DNA of 64,000 nt, taken from assembly GCA_965220615.1 (NCBI GenBank), contig CBDCQL010000002.1, positions 1,240,001-1,304,000 of the forward strand. The letters run 5' to 3'. The notes below the pieces were generated by a model, which was not told the DNA's origin, searched no databases, and worked only from the letters and a program-made list of their open reading frames with translations. The position numbers and the translations under genes are program-made. This DNA comes from JAGWBD01 sp965220615 (lineage in GTDB: Bacteria; Chloroflexota; Anaerolineae; Aggregatilineales; Phototrophicaceae). Positions within the stretch are counted from its first letter, which is position 1. Each line of letters begins with the position of its first letter. Positions 34,345 to 42,671 of this stretch are shown one piece after another.

Positions 34345-36195
34345 TCAGGTGGATTGTCGTCGCACGAGCGTGTTGAGCACCACGGCCAGGATAGTGATGG
34401 CGCCCACAACTCCGCGGAAGAGACGGGCGTTCATGCCGATGATGACCAGACCGGTTGCCAGCATGCCAACGATCAGCGCTCCCAGCAGCGTGCCAATGAC
34501 ACTGCCATAACCGCCGCTCAACAGCGCGCCGCCGATCACCGTCATGGCGATGACTTCCAGTTCCCAGCCATCGCCTTTCAGGGGGTCCACACCCGGGTTG
34601 CGCGTGACTTCCAGAATACTCGTCACTCCTACAAGCAGGGCGACCAGCATGAAGTTCATCACCTTCACGCGGTTGACGTTGATACCTTGCGCGCGCGCCG
34701 CGCCCGGGTTGCCGCCGACTGCGAAGACCGAGTTGCCGTAACGCGACTGCGTCAGCACGACCTGGAACAGCAGGACCAGCAGCAGCCACCAGATGATGGA
34801 ATTGCGGAAATTGGCTCCTGGAGGAATGAAAATGCTGAAGAGACCTCCAGTGACCTGCTCGAAGCTGAAGCCCCAGCGACCGTTGATCAGGTCGAAAAAG
34901 CCGACCTGCACCAGTTCTCCGCCTCTCCCCAGGTGGAATGAGATGACCATCAGCAACCAGGCGGCGATGATCAGCAAGGCCAGCACCGTGACAAGCAGCA
35001 CGAAGCCGGCGATTATCGTCTGGGTCGTCTTGAAGTGCCCGTCGTTGGCGGGGTTGCGGATTTCGCCATAGCGGAATTGCAGGCCGCGCCACAGGCCGGG
35101 TAACAGGCGCCAGGCCACATACGCCACCGCCACCAGGCCGGCCAGCGCCAGCAAGGTGAACACCCAGGGGCTGATCCAGACTTGCGGGAATTCGTCATAG
35201 TAATCACGATAACGCAAAATGCGACCGCCAGGGATGGCGACCAGCGGAATGGTACGGTAGATCAGCAGCGTCCCCAAGGTCACGATAAAGGACGGTATGC
35301 CGGTTCTCACAAGAATGATGCCGTTGATGAAACCCAGTAGCATGGCGACCACCAGGGCTGCCGGCATTGCCAGCAACATGGGCATGGGGCCCAGCCCGAT
35401 CTGGGGAATGCCTTCGGTCAGGAAAAACATGTAAAAGACCGACACCGCGCCCAGCATCGAGCCAACCGACAGGTCGAACTCACCCGAGATCATCAGAATG
35501 GTGACGCCAATGGCCACGATGCCCTTGGTCGAGACGTTGGTCAGCACCGATCCGACCGACGTCGGCTGCAGGAACAGGTCCGTGACGAAACTGAAAACGA
35601 GAAAGATGAAGACGAAACCGATAATGGCGCCTGCGCTCGGCGACTGGGCCAGTTGCAGGCTGATGAACTGGCCGGGCGTCATGTCACTGGCGGCCGTGCT
35701 CAGGGCCCCCTGGGCCTTGTCCACCTTTTCGTCGAAGACCTGGACACCACGGGTCACAAAGCGGTAGCACAACAGGCCGCTGACGAAGAGCAATAACCCG
35801 ATCAGAAACATCAGGTTGTCCAGCGGCGGCGCCACCAGATTGCTGATCTGGGCGATTCCGCCGGGAAGCAGGGCCTTCATCAGGAAGACGGCGCCGAAAA
35901 TCGTGGCGAAAAACGATACCCACTGGGCCCAGGGCCAGCCGGCGCGGTCCCTTTGCCACAGGCTCCAGGCGGCGCGCAAGGCCGCTGCTGCCAGCAGCAG
36001 GAAGGCCAGGCTGACCACCCATTCGATGAAGTTGATGTCACTGCGCAGGACGTTTATTCGCTCGCCCAGCGCTATCCAGCCGGCAAGTACCTGCTCGGCA
36101 AGCAACAGCGCGCCCAGCCCCAGAACGACCATGTAGATCCTGGCAAGCTGCACGCCTGTTGATGCTTCGGCGTTTTCTTCAAAAAAAGCGAGCAT
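34345..36195 (-). CDS. Sugar ABC transporter permease with extended N-terminus
   Basis: 616 residues, about twice the normal length of a BPD_transp_2 sugar permease. Residues 1-185 hold about four extra membrane helices. The family core begins near 187 and shows GVTILMISGEFDLSVGSML (about 245-263), GIPSFIVTLGTL (about 312-323), and the C-terminal GNPGAARAQGINVNRVK and MTVIGGALLSGGYGS signatures. A second insertion (about 350-440) adds further helices between core segments. It forms the membrane channel for the single-domain ATPase that follows. Being one long polypeptide, it probably homodimerises. Confidence 0.88.
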   Translation of the reverse strand: MLAFFEENAEASTGVQLARIYMVVLGLGALLLAEQVLAGWIALGERINVLRSDINFIEWVVSLAFLLLAAAALRAAWSLWQRDRAGWPWAQWVSFFATIFGAVFLMKALLPGGIAQISNLVAPPLDNLMFLIGLLLFVSGLLCYRFVTRGVQVFDEKVDKAQGALSTAASDMTPGQFISLQLAQSPSAGAIIGFVFIFLVFSFVTDLFLQPTSVGSVLTNVSTKGIVAIGVTILMISGEFDLSVGSMLGAVSVFYMFFLTEGIPQIGLGPMPMLLAMPAALVVAMLLGFINGIILVRTGIPSFIVTLGTLLIYRTIPLVAIPGGRILRYRDYYDEFPQVWISPWVFTLLALAGLVAVAYVAWRLLPGLWRGLQFRYGEIRNPANDGHFKTTQTIIAGFVLLVTVLALLIIAAWLLMVISFHLGRGGELVQVGFFDLINGRWGFSFEQVTGGLFSIFIPPGANFRNSIIWWLLLVLLFQVVLTQSRYGNSVFAVGGNPGAARAQGINVNRVKVMNFMLVALLVGVTSILEVTRNPGVDPLKGDGWELEVIAMTVIGGALLSGGYGSVIGTLLGALIVGMLATGLVIIGMNARLFRGVVGAITILAVVLNTLVRRQST

Positions 36196-36220
36196 GATCA
36201 GACTTTCTCATGTCACTGAC

Positions 36221-36258
36221 AAAAAACGGGACAGGAAGGGTGTCCCCTTGCCTGTCCC
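36221..36258 (-). terminator. Intrinsic terminator/attenuator between binding-protein and permease genes
   Basis: On the minus strand CGGGACAGG-type stem: GGGACAGG (36258-36251 strand complement) pairs with CCTGTCCC (36235-36228), extended by an inner AAGGG/CCCTT stem with one bulge and a 4-base loop, followed by six T (36226-36221). It follows the binding-protein stop by about 22 bases and precedes the permease gene. Confidence 0.8.
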
Positions 36259-36280
36259 GAATTCATGAACGGACGTCTGC

Positions 36281-37270
36281 CTAGCGATAGCCAGCCGCGG
36301 TCAGTTCAATAATGGCATCGACGTTACTGCCGTCGATGATGCCGGGGCCGGTGAAGATATCGTTACCGGGCGCCAGCTCGTAACGGCTGTTCAGATACAG
36401 CCACATGATGGTCTCGAAACCCTGCAAATAGGGCTGCTGATCGATCGCCTGCAGCAGATAACCGTCCTTGATCATCTGATAGATCTCGGCGCTGGTATCG
36501 TGCGTGGTAGCGAAGATCTCGCCCGGCATGCGACCGGCTTCCTGCAGATACAGGTTGAAGCTGGTGGAGGGGTTCGGGCCAAGGAAGAACGCCGCGTTGG
36601 TGTCCGGGTTGGCCGTGAAGTAGTCCGCCAGCGTACCGGCAGAAGCGGTGGTGTCGTTGTTGATGGTCAGCTCGTCCAGCGGGATGCCGGCTTCCTCGAA
36701 GACGCTGCGAACACCGGCGCAACGCGCTTCAAGACCACTGTGACCAACCTCCTGAATCGGGCAAACGCCGCGAACGATCGCGACGCCGGCGGCATCCGCA
36801 GCATCAAGTACGCGGTTGGCGTTGCTCACGCCACCGGTGAACTCGCTGGCACCGATGTAGAAGAGCGTATCCAGCGAGTCCGGCGTACCGGAATTCGGGT
36901 CCGCTGTGTTCAGGACGATGACCGGAATCCCGGCCTCGCTGGCGCGACCGACGGCATCACGAATGACCTCGGGGTTCGGGACAGTTGTGCCGATTCCATC
37001 CGGATTGGCGGCCAGGGCATCATCCCAGTAGCCCGCCATGTCGTCCACGCTGTCGACCGGGTGGGCCAGCCAGGCGCAGTCCGCGTTCAAGATCGCACAG
37101 GCATCTTCCATACCCTTGATGACGACGATCCAGAAGGGATTGCCGGCGCCACCATGGGAGACAATGCGGAAGACCGGCTGATCATCCTGGGCTCCGACCG
37201 CGCCAATGGCGAACACGGCAAGGCCCAGCACCAACAGCAACGCCGGGGCGACAGTAAACAACTTTCTCAT
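36281..37270 (-). CDS. Sugar ABC transporter substrate-binding protein (type I fold)
   Basis: 329 residues with a signal peptide of about 27 residues (LLLVLGLAVFAIGAVGA) and no lipobox. The mature part is a ribose-binding-protein-like type I fold: FRIVSHGGAGNPFW at the first strand, GIGTTVPNPEVIRDAV, IPVIVLNTADPN and the hinge region GRMPGEIFATTHDTSAEI. The neighbouring inositol operon makes myo-inositol or a related polyol a reasonable ligand, but ribose, xylose or others fit the family equally. A clean promoter lies upstream, AAGGAG precedes the ATG, and a terminator-like hairpin follows. Confidence 0.9.
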   Translation of the reverse strand: MRKLFTVAPALLLVLGLAVFAIGAVGAQDDQPVFRIVSHGGAGNPFWIVVIKGMEDACAILNADCAWLAHPVDSVDDMAGYWDDALAANPDGIGTTVPNPEVIRDAVGRASEAGIPVIVLNTADPNSGTPDSLDTLFYIGASEFTGGVSNANRVLDAADAAGVAIVRGVCPIQEVGHSGLEARCAGVRSVFEEAGIPLDELTINNDTTASAGTLADYFTANPDTNAAFFLGPNPSTSFNLYLQEAGRMPGEIFATTHDTSAEIYQMIKDGYLLQAIDQQPYLQGFETIMWLYLNSRYELAPGNDIFTGPGIIDGSNVDAIIELTAAGYR

Positions 37271-37330
37271 GACATTTCTCCTTTGACGTGTATGCGCTGC
37301 GCAGAACTCTCTACCTGCGCATCGTGGGCA

Positions 37331-37359
37331 ATTCTAGCCAGGCAATGCCATGGATGCAA
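37331..37359 (-). promoter_or_regulatory. Sigma-70 promoter of the sugar importer operon
   Basis: On the minus strand TTGCAT (37359-37354), 17 bases, TAGAAT (37336-37331), 60 bases upstream of the binding-protein ATG. Confidence 0.6.
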
Positions 37360-37369
37360 CCTCAGATAT

Positions 37370-38479
37370 TCACCGGCTGATCTCATCGAGACTCACTCTT
37401 CTGCCCTCTGCCGCCGCCAGTTCGGCAGCGGCCAGAACGCGCTGCACACGCAAGCCATCCGCAAAGTCAGGGCTGGCCGGGCGGACTTCCTGAATCGCCG
37501 TGATGAATCCACGGGCCATGTGGTCCTGCTGACGAAAGACGTCACGATAGGTGTTGTGTACCGTGTCACGCCTTGCCCCTTGCCAAATGTGCTCCGGGAT
37601 TCCCAGTGGGCGGACCGGCCCCTCCCCCACCCGCGCGCCGGAGACCTGCTGAGTGCGGTCCCAGTCCGTAGTGCTGTACAGCGTCCCTTCCGAGCCGTGA
37701 AACTCCATGTGATGCGTCTGGCCGAAGGGCGTGTCTTCGTAACAAACCTTGCTTACGTGGACGTGGCCGTGTGCTCCGCTTGCAAACTCCACCGAAATCG
37801 CAGCCGCCTCGTCGACACGCTCATAGGGCTTGCCATCCGGTCGCGGATCACGTTCGCCGTACTGCGAAAGCATGCATTGCACCGAAACGACCTCCCCAAA
37901 CAGTTGCATCGCGATGAAGAGGAAATGCGACCCCAAGTCGCCCAGCGTGCCACTGCCGGCTTCGCCGCGGTCATAGCGCCAGCGATATTCGCGATTCCGG
38001 GCGCCGCCTGCGTAGTAGCGCATGTTCAGGTGATAGGGTTCACCCAGGTAACCCCGAGTGATCAGTTCACGAATGTAGCGAGCCGTCGGCATGAAGCTGT
38101 AGGTAAAAGGCACCATGTGGCGAACGCCCGCAGCCTCGGCAGCGTCAACCATGGCATGTGCCTGTTCCACGTTTAGGGCCAGCGGTTTTTCGCAAAGGAC
38201 ATGCAGACCCCGTTCCAGCGCCGCCATCGTCAGGGGATGATGCAGACGGTTGGGCGTGAGGATCAGCACGGCGTCCAGGCTCGGATGGTCCAGCAAGGCA
38301 TCAGTGTCCGTGTATGCCGTCGGCACGGACCAGCGCCGCGCAAGAGCCTGGGCCCGCCCGGCGTCCCTTCCGCACACGGCCACCACTTCAGCCCCGGGAT
38401 GCGCCGTCAACGCTGGGAGAAACATCGCGTCGGCCCACCAGCTTGTCCCGATGACGCCCGTTTTCACACTGCTTGTCAT
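37370..38479 (-). CDS. Gfo/Idh/MocA family oxidoreductase
   Basis: 369 residues: Rossmann start GVIGTSWWADAMFLPAL (with Ser-Trp-Trp in place of the usual second Gly region), EKP motif LCEKPLALN (about 95-103) and substrate domain YDRGEAGSGTLGDLGSHFLF (about 171-190) with the Asp/His positions of the family. NAD(P)-dependent oxidation of a sugar derivative is expected. It lies upstream of the importer's own promoter, so it may be transcribed with it only in part. It is only a distant relative of the iolG and 31355 proteins. Confidence 0.88.
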   Translation of the reverse strand: MTSSVKTGVIGTSWWADAMFLPALTAHPGAEVVAVCGRDAGRAQALARRWSVPTAYTDTDALLDHPSLDAVLILTPNRLHHPLTMAALERGLHVLCEKPLALNVEQAHAMVDAAEAAGVRHMVPFTYSFMPTARYIRELITRGYLGEPYHLNMRYYAGGARNREYRWRYDRGEAGSGTLGDLGSHFLFIAMQLFGEVVSVQCMLSQYGERDPRPDGKPYERVDEAAAISVEFASGAHGHVHVSKVCYEDTPFGQTHHMEFHGSEGTLYSTTDWDRTQQVSGARVGEGPVRPLGIPEHIWQGARRDTVHNTYRDVFRQQDHMARGFITAIQEVRPASPDFADGLRVQRVLAAAELAAAEGRRVSLDEISR

Positions 38480-38576
38480 GTTGACCGCTCTCTTCTACAA
38501 TGACTTCAGGCTTTCAGTGTAGCGGTCGACGGCAGCCGCTTCAATTGACCTGCCGGGCGGGTCACTGCGGTGAGCG

Positions 38577-38942
38577 ATGGGGCGGGTGGCCAATGCAGAC
38601 TGGCTTCGCGGGATCTTCACAGTGCTGGTGGTCGCCGGTCTGCTGATCGCAGGGTACGCGGCCTGGCGCTATTTTGACGCAGACCGTGAACTGCAAGGCA
38701 ATGTGGCTCAGGTTATCCTGAGCCGGCAACAGGCCGTAAGTGCGGGCAGCAGCGGCGAAGTACAGGGACTGGTCGGCGCAGACGTCGCCAGGCGCGAATT
38801 GCTGCCACAGCAGTATGACGTGTTGATGCTGGGCGGTGGGGGCCTGGCCCTGTTGTCGCTGGGCTGGTTGGGATTGAATCTGACCCGACACCTGTGCAGT
38901 CGCAGTCCGACACAGGCCGGCCACAGGGAGGCGCCATCATGA
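38577..38942 (+). CDS. Small membrane protein, two predicted helices
   Basis: 121 residues. Helices at about 12-30 (GIFTVLVVAGLLIAGYAAW) and 83-102 (VLMLGGGGLALLSLGWLGLNL) bracket an extracytoplasmic-type segment of about 50 residues. The C-terminus is polar. No family recognised. The stop overlaps the start of the next small gene by ATGA, which supports both being real and coupled. The genes on either side are on the other strand, so this pair forms its own short unit. Confidence 0.6.
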   Translation: MGRVANADWLRGIFTVLVVAGLLIAGYAAWRYFDADRELQGNVAQVILSRQQAVSAGSSGEVQGLVGADVARRELLPQQYDVLMLGGGGLALLSLGWLGLNLTRHLCSRSPTQAGHREAPS

Positions 38943-39229
38943 GCAAGGGTGAATCACAGGATTTCTCGCTGGGGGAACCGCAGCCCATCGGCATCAACAC
39001 GCGCTACGCCTGCTGGCTGACCTGCAGCGAAGAACGTTACTTGCGCGCCATTCTCAGGGTCGGCTGCGTGGCGTCAGTCTCGAGGGCGCAGGACAACCGG
39101 GCCCTGGTTGAAATCCGCAACGACCATGATCCGGACGAAGCCTGGCACTGGGTGCGCACCGAACTGGAGGAGACCAGCCGCAAGGTTGTCCTTGACCCGA
39201 TTTGGGAAGAGGCCCTCTGGTTACTCTAG
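38939..39229 (+). CDS. Hypothetical protein
   Basis: 96 residues from ATG 38939, preceded by GGGAGG. Soluble, acidic toward the C-terminus and Trp-rich there (EAWHWVRTELEE, IWEEALWLL). No motif or family recognised. Coupled by a four-base overlap to the membrane protein before it. Confidence 0.55.
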   Translation: MSKGESQDFSLGEPQPIGINTRYACWLTCSEERYLRAILRVGCVASVSRAQDNRALVEIRNDHDPDEAWHWVRTELEETSRKVVLDPIWEEALWLL

Positions 39230-39263
39230 ATCCGCCGTATTCCAGAAGCGACGGCCCCCGATT

Positions 39264-40403
39264 TCACCAGTTCGTAAAAGAACCGTCCGCGCGATGAAGA
39301 ATGTTGCGGGGACTCTCACGCATGGGATTGGCGCGGGCTGCCTCCCGATCAAAGGTGACGCCCAAACCCGGGCGCCGGGGCGGCAGCAACCAGCCGTCTT
39401 CCCACTCGATCTGCTCCGGAAAGACATCCTGCATGCTTGTACCGGGCGCGGTGGCCTGCTCCTGTACACCCACCAGCGGTGACGCCAGATTCAGATGCAG
39501 GCAGGCGGCCGACGACACCGGCCCCAGTGGATTGTGCGTGGCCAGCTTGATGTAGTGCGTTTCACACCAGCCTGCGATTTTGCGCGCTTCCGTCAATCCG
39601 CCAGCGATGCACAGGTCGATGCGCGCATAGTCGATCAGGTCTTCCTCAACCAGTTGGCGGAATTCCCACTTTGAACTGAATTGCTCGCCGGCGGCCAGCG
39701 GGACGGTCGTTCGCGGGCGCAGGGCCCTGAAGGAATCCGTGTTCTCGCAACGCAACGGGTCCTCAACGAAGAAGAGATTGTAGGGTTCCAGCTCCTTGCA
39801 GAGCCACAGGGTATCGGGCAAGTCAAGCCGCGTATGAACGTCAAAGGCGATCTCGATATCGTCACCGACGGCTTCGCGCACGGCCTGGACCTGGCGAATG
39901 CCCGCCTGGATCGAAGGCCGCGGCTCCAGCAAGACGCGGTCATTGGGCAGACCCCAGCGCACGAACTTCCAGCCTGCCTCGACCGTCACCAGACAGGATT
40001 CGACCAGTGCCTCTACTTCCATCGAATGGCCGTTGTTGTGCGGATAACAAATGACGCGATCGCGCGCCAGCCCTCCCAGCAAGTCGTACACAGGCACGTT
40101 CAGGGCCTTGCCCTTGATGTCCCAGAGGGCAATGTCAATGGCGGAAATGGCCGCGGTCTGAATCCGCTGGGCGGGGAAGAAACCGCCGCGGAACAGCAGT
40201 TGCCAGATGTATTCCGTCCGGAAGGGATCCATACCCAGCAACATCGGTCGAAAGTGGTCAATCGCGCCGATGACGGCCAGTTCGCGCCCGGATATGCCGG
40301 ATTCGCCGACCCCGGAGATGCCCTCGTCGGTATCAACCGTGACGAAAAGACTGTTGCGGTTGCCGTTCCACACCGGCCACACGTCAATTGCGGTGATTTT
40401 CAT
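39264..40403 (-). CDS. Mandelate racemase/muconate lactonizing enzyme family protein (sugar acid dehydratase type)
   Basis: 379 residues, enolase superfamily. The barrel supplies metal ligands Asp188 (FDVHTRLD), Glu214 (FVEDPLR) and Glu240 (AAGEQF), and a general base His290 (ATHNPLGP). The extra His190 right after the first ligand and the NPLGP segment resemble acid-sugar dehydratases such as D-galactonate or D-mannonate dehydratase. It would dehydrate a hexonate to a 2-keto-3-deoxy acid, consistent with the two aldolase genes at 41838 and 42672. A second, nearly identical gene lies upstream at 40595-41742. Specificity is not resolved. Confidence 0.87.
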   Translation of the reverse strand: MKITAIDVWPVWNGNRNSLFVTVDTDEGISGVGESGISGRELAVIGAIDHFRPMLLGMDPFRTEYIWQLLFRGGFFPAQRIQTAAISAIDIALWDIKGKALNVPVYDLLGGLARDRVICYPHNNGHSMEVEALVESCLVTVEAGWKFVRWGLPNDRVLLEPRPSIQAGIRQVQAVREAVGDDIEIAFDVHTRLDLPDTLWLCKELEPYNLFFVEDPLRCENTDSFRALRPRTTVPLAAGEQFSSKWEFRQLVEEDLIDYARIDLCIAGGLTEARKIAGWCETHYIKLATHNPLGPVSSAACLHLNLASPLVGVQEQATAPGTSMQDVFPEQIEWEDGWLLPPRRPGLGVTFDREAARANPMRESPRNILHRADGSFTNW

Positions 40404-40594
40404 TCTTTCCTCCCTTTCGCGACACCCGAAATTGTCAAATCATTCTGCGGTCAGGGAATGCAGTGGAACACAGCGCCTTGCGCTTGACCGGCCCCAATGA
40501 CGACATCATTCAGGGCAGCACCTGATTGCGCCGGGTGCGCTGCCGGCTGCAACCAGAATGCCAATGACCTGACCGTTGGCCTGAAACATTCCCA

Positions 40595-41742
40595 TCAGTG
40601 GTTCGTCAGTGAACCGTCCGCCCCGTGCAGGTTTGATTGCTGATCGTCTCGAAGCGTGTGGTCGCGGGCCGCGCGGGCCGCTTCCCGATCAAAAGTCACG
40701 CCCAATCCCGGACGGTCCGGGGGCAACAGCCAGCCGTCCTTCCACTCAACCTGCTCCGGGAAGACATCCTGCAAGTGTCCGCCGGGCATGCGACCCTGCT
40801 CCTGAACCCCAACCAGAGGGGACGCCAGGTTCAGGTGCAGGCAGGCGGCTGTCGATACCGGCCCGAGCGGATTGTGTGTGGCCAGCTTGATGTAGTGCGT
40901 CTCGCACCAGCCGGCGATCTTGCGGGCCTCCGTCAGGCCGCCGACGATGCATAGATCGATGCGCACGTAATCGATGAGGTCCTCTTCGATCAATTGACGA
41001 AACTCCCATTTGGAACTGAATTGTTCGCCTGCAGCCAGCGGGAGCGTCGTCCGTGGTCGCAGGGCTCTGAAGGAGTTTGTGTTTTCGCAACGCAGCGGGT
41101 CTTCAACAAAGAAGGGGCGAAAGGGTTCCAGTTCCTTGCAAAGCCACAGGGCGTCCGGCAAGTCAAGCCGGGTGTGAAAGTCAAACGCGATTTCAATGGC
41201 GTCGCCCACTGCCTCGCGCACCGCCTGAAATTGCCGAATGGCAGTCTGGATGGAGAGTCGAGGCTCAAGGAGCCTGTCCTCATGAGGCAATCGCCAAAGC
41301 AGGAATCTCCAACCCGCCTCCTTTGCCGTCAGGCAGGACTCGACCAGCGCCTCCACGTCAAATGCGTAGCCGTCATTGTGCGGATGACAGATGACGCACT
41401 CCCGGGCGAGCCCGCCCAGTATTTCGTAGACCGGAACATTCAGGGCCTTGCCCTTGATGTCCCAGAGGGCGATGTCGATGGCCGAGATGGCAGTCGTCTG
41501 GATGCGCTGGGCCGGGAAGAAGCCGCCACGGAAAAGCAGTTGCCAGATGTACTCCGTGCGAAAGGGGTCCATACCCAGCAAAAGCGGTCGAAAGTGGTCA
41601 ATGGCGGCAATTATCGCCAACTCTCGTCTAAAGATGCCGACCTCGCCGACGCCTGAGGTTCCTTCGTCGGTGTCCACCGTAACGAACAGGTAGTTGCGTC
41701 TGCCCCCGGAAACGGCCAGGCGTCGATGGCGGTGATCTTCAT
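40595..41742 (-). pseudogene. Frameshifted paralogue of the sugar acid dehydratase gene
   Basis: Close copy of the 39264 gene, with the same metal ligands (DFHTRLD, FVEDPLR, AAGEQF) and base (ATHNPLGP). The gene should begin at ATG 41742, behind AGGAGG, reading MKITAIDAWPFPG. The frame then breaks at a run of five G (minus strand, 41703-41707): one extra G would join MKITAIDAWPFPGG to RRNYLFVTVDTDEG and restore full length. As written, the start and the remaining 360 or so residues are in different frames. Everything downstream is intact, so this is either a very young mutation, a sequence error in the homopolymer, or slippage. Confidence 0.8.
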
Positions 41743-41837
41743 GTCTGTCCTCCTTCACGAAACGCCCGGGAGTGTAACACCTTGCGCGCCAAACAGGCGC
41801 GGCTATCATTGCCGCCCACGACAGGATGGAGTCTTTC

Positions 41838-42599
41838 ATGCAAACCAATCGGACGAAGGCGAAACTCAAGGCTGGTGGCTGCGTCTATGGTTGCTTTTTC
41901 CGCACAAGGGACCCGACGCTGGTGGAATTTATGGGATACCTCGGCTGGGATTTCCTGATCCTCGACGCCGAGCACGGCTCGCTCGACCCCGGACGGGCGG
42001 AAGACCTGGTGCGGGCCGCGGAATTGCGCGGCATGACGCCCCTGGTACGCGTTACCACCAACCAGCCCCACGTGCTGTTGCGCTTTCTGGACGCCGGCGC
42101 CCAGGGTGTGCACGTCCCCTGGGTCAACAACGCCGGGGAAGCGGAGCGGGCCATGCAGGCCATCAAGTATCAGCCTCGCGGCATGCGCGGCCTGGCGGGG
42201 GTCCGGTCCTCCACCTTCGCGCAACAGATGAGCCTGCCGGAGTACGTCGCCCGCGCCAACGAGGAGACCCTGACGGTCCTGCAACTGGAAAGCGGCGAGG
42301 CGATTGACAGGCTCGATGAAATCCTCGCCGTCCCGGATATCGACGTCCTGTTCCTCGGTCGTACGGACCTGTCGCATTCCCTTGGCCATCCAGGCGACGC
42401 GGCACACCCGAAAGTGGAAACCGCAGTCGAGCGGGCAGTCGAAACAATCACTGCATCTGACGTGGCGCTCGGCGTGGTCGTGCCCGACGTTGAAGAGGCG
42501 CAGGCCTGGCGCGACCGGGGCGCGCGCTACATCGCAACGACCTTCGAGGGCATCGTTGGGCCGGCGAGCAAGGCCTGGTTGGCGGGTGCCCGCGGCTGA
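41838..42599 (+). CDS. HpcH/HpaI aldolase family protein
   Basis: 253 residues, class II (metal) aldolase of the HpcH/HpaI family, which includes 2-keto-3-deoxy-L-rhamnonate and 4-hydroxy-2-oxoheptanedioate aldolases. Family motifs: LILDAEHGSLD, LLRFLDAGAQGVHVPWVNN, a metal-binding Glu in LQLESGEA and Asp in FLGRTDLSHSLG. It would cleave a 2-keto-3-deoxy acid to pyruvate and an aldehyde, a natural sequel to the neighbouring dehydratases. ATG 41838 is chosen because AGGATGGAG precedes it at good spacing. An ATG four codons upstream is less likely. Confidence 0.9.
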   Translation: MQTNRTKAKLKAGGCVYGCFFRTRDPTLVEFMGYLGWDFLILDAEHGSLDPGRAEDLVRAAELRGMTPLVRVTTNQPHVLLRFLDAGAQGVHVPWVNNAGEAERAMQAIKYQPRGMRGLAGVRSSTFAQQMSLPEYVARANEETLTVLQLESGEAIDRLDEILAVPDIDVLFLGRTDLSHSLGHPGDAAHPKVETAVERAVETITASDVALGVVVPDVEEAQAWRDRGARYIATTFEGIVGPASKAWLAGARG

Positions 42600-42671
42600 C
42601 CGGCCCCGTTCGCCGCGCCCACTTCTGCTATACTTCCGCCATTCTGTAGCGCAGATGCGAAGGAGTTTCCC

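Noticed and set aside
40420..40430. TTGACA-like box on the minus strand before the first dehydratase gene
   Set aside because: No acceptable -10 at standard spacing; only the ribosome site region follows.
42629..42634. TATACT before the LacD-like aldolase gene
   Set aside because: A good -10 but no -35 at 16-19 bases, so not reported as a promoter.
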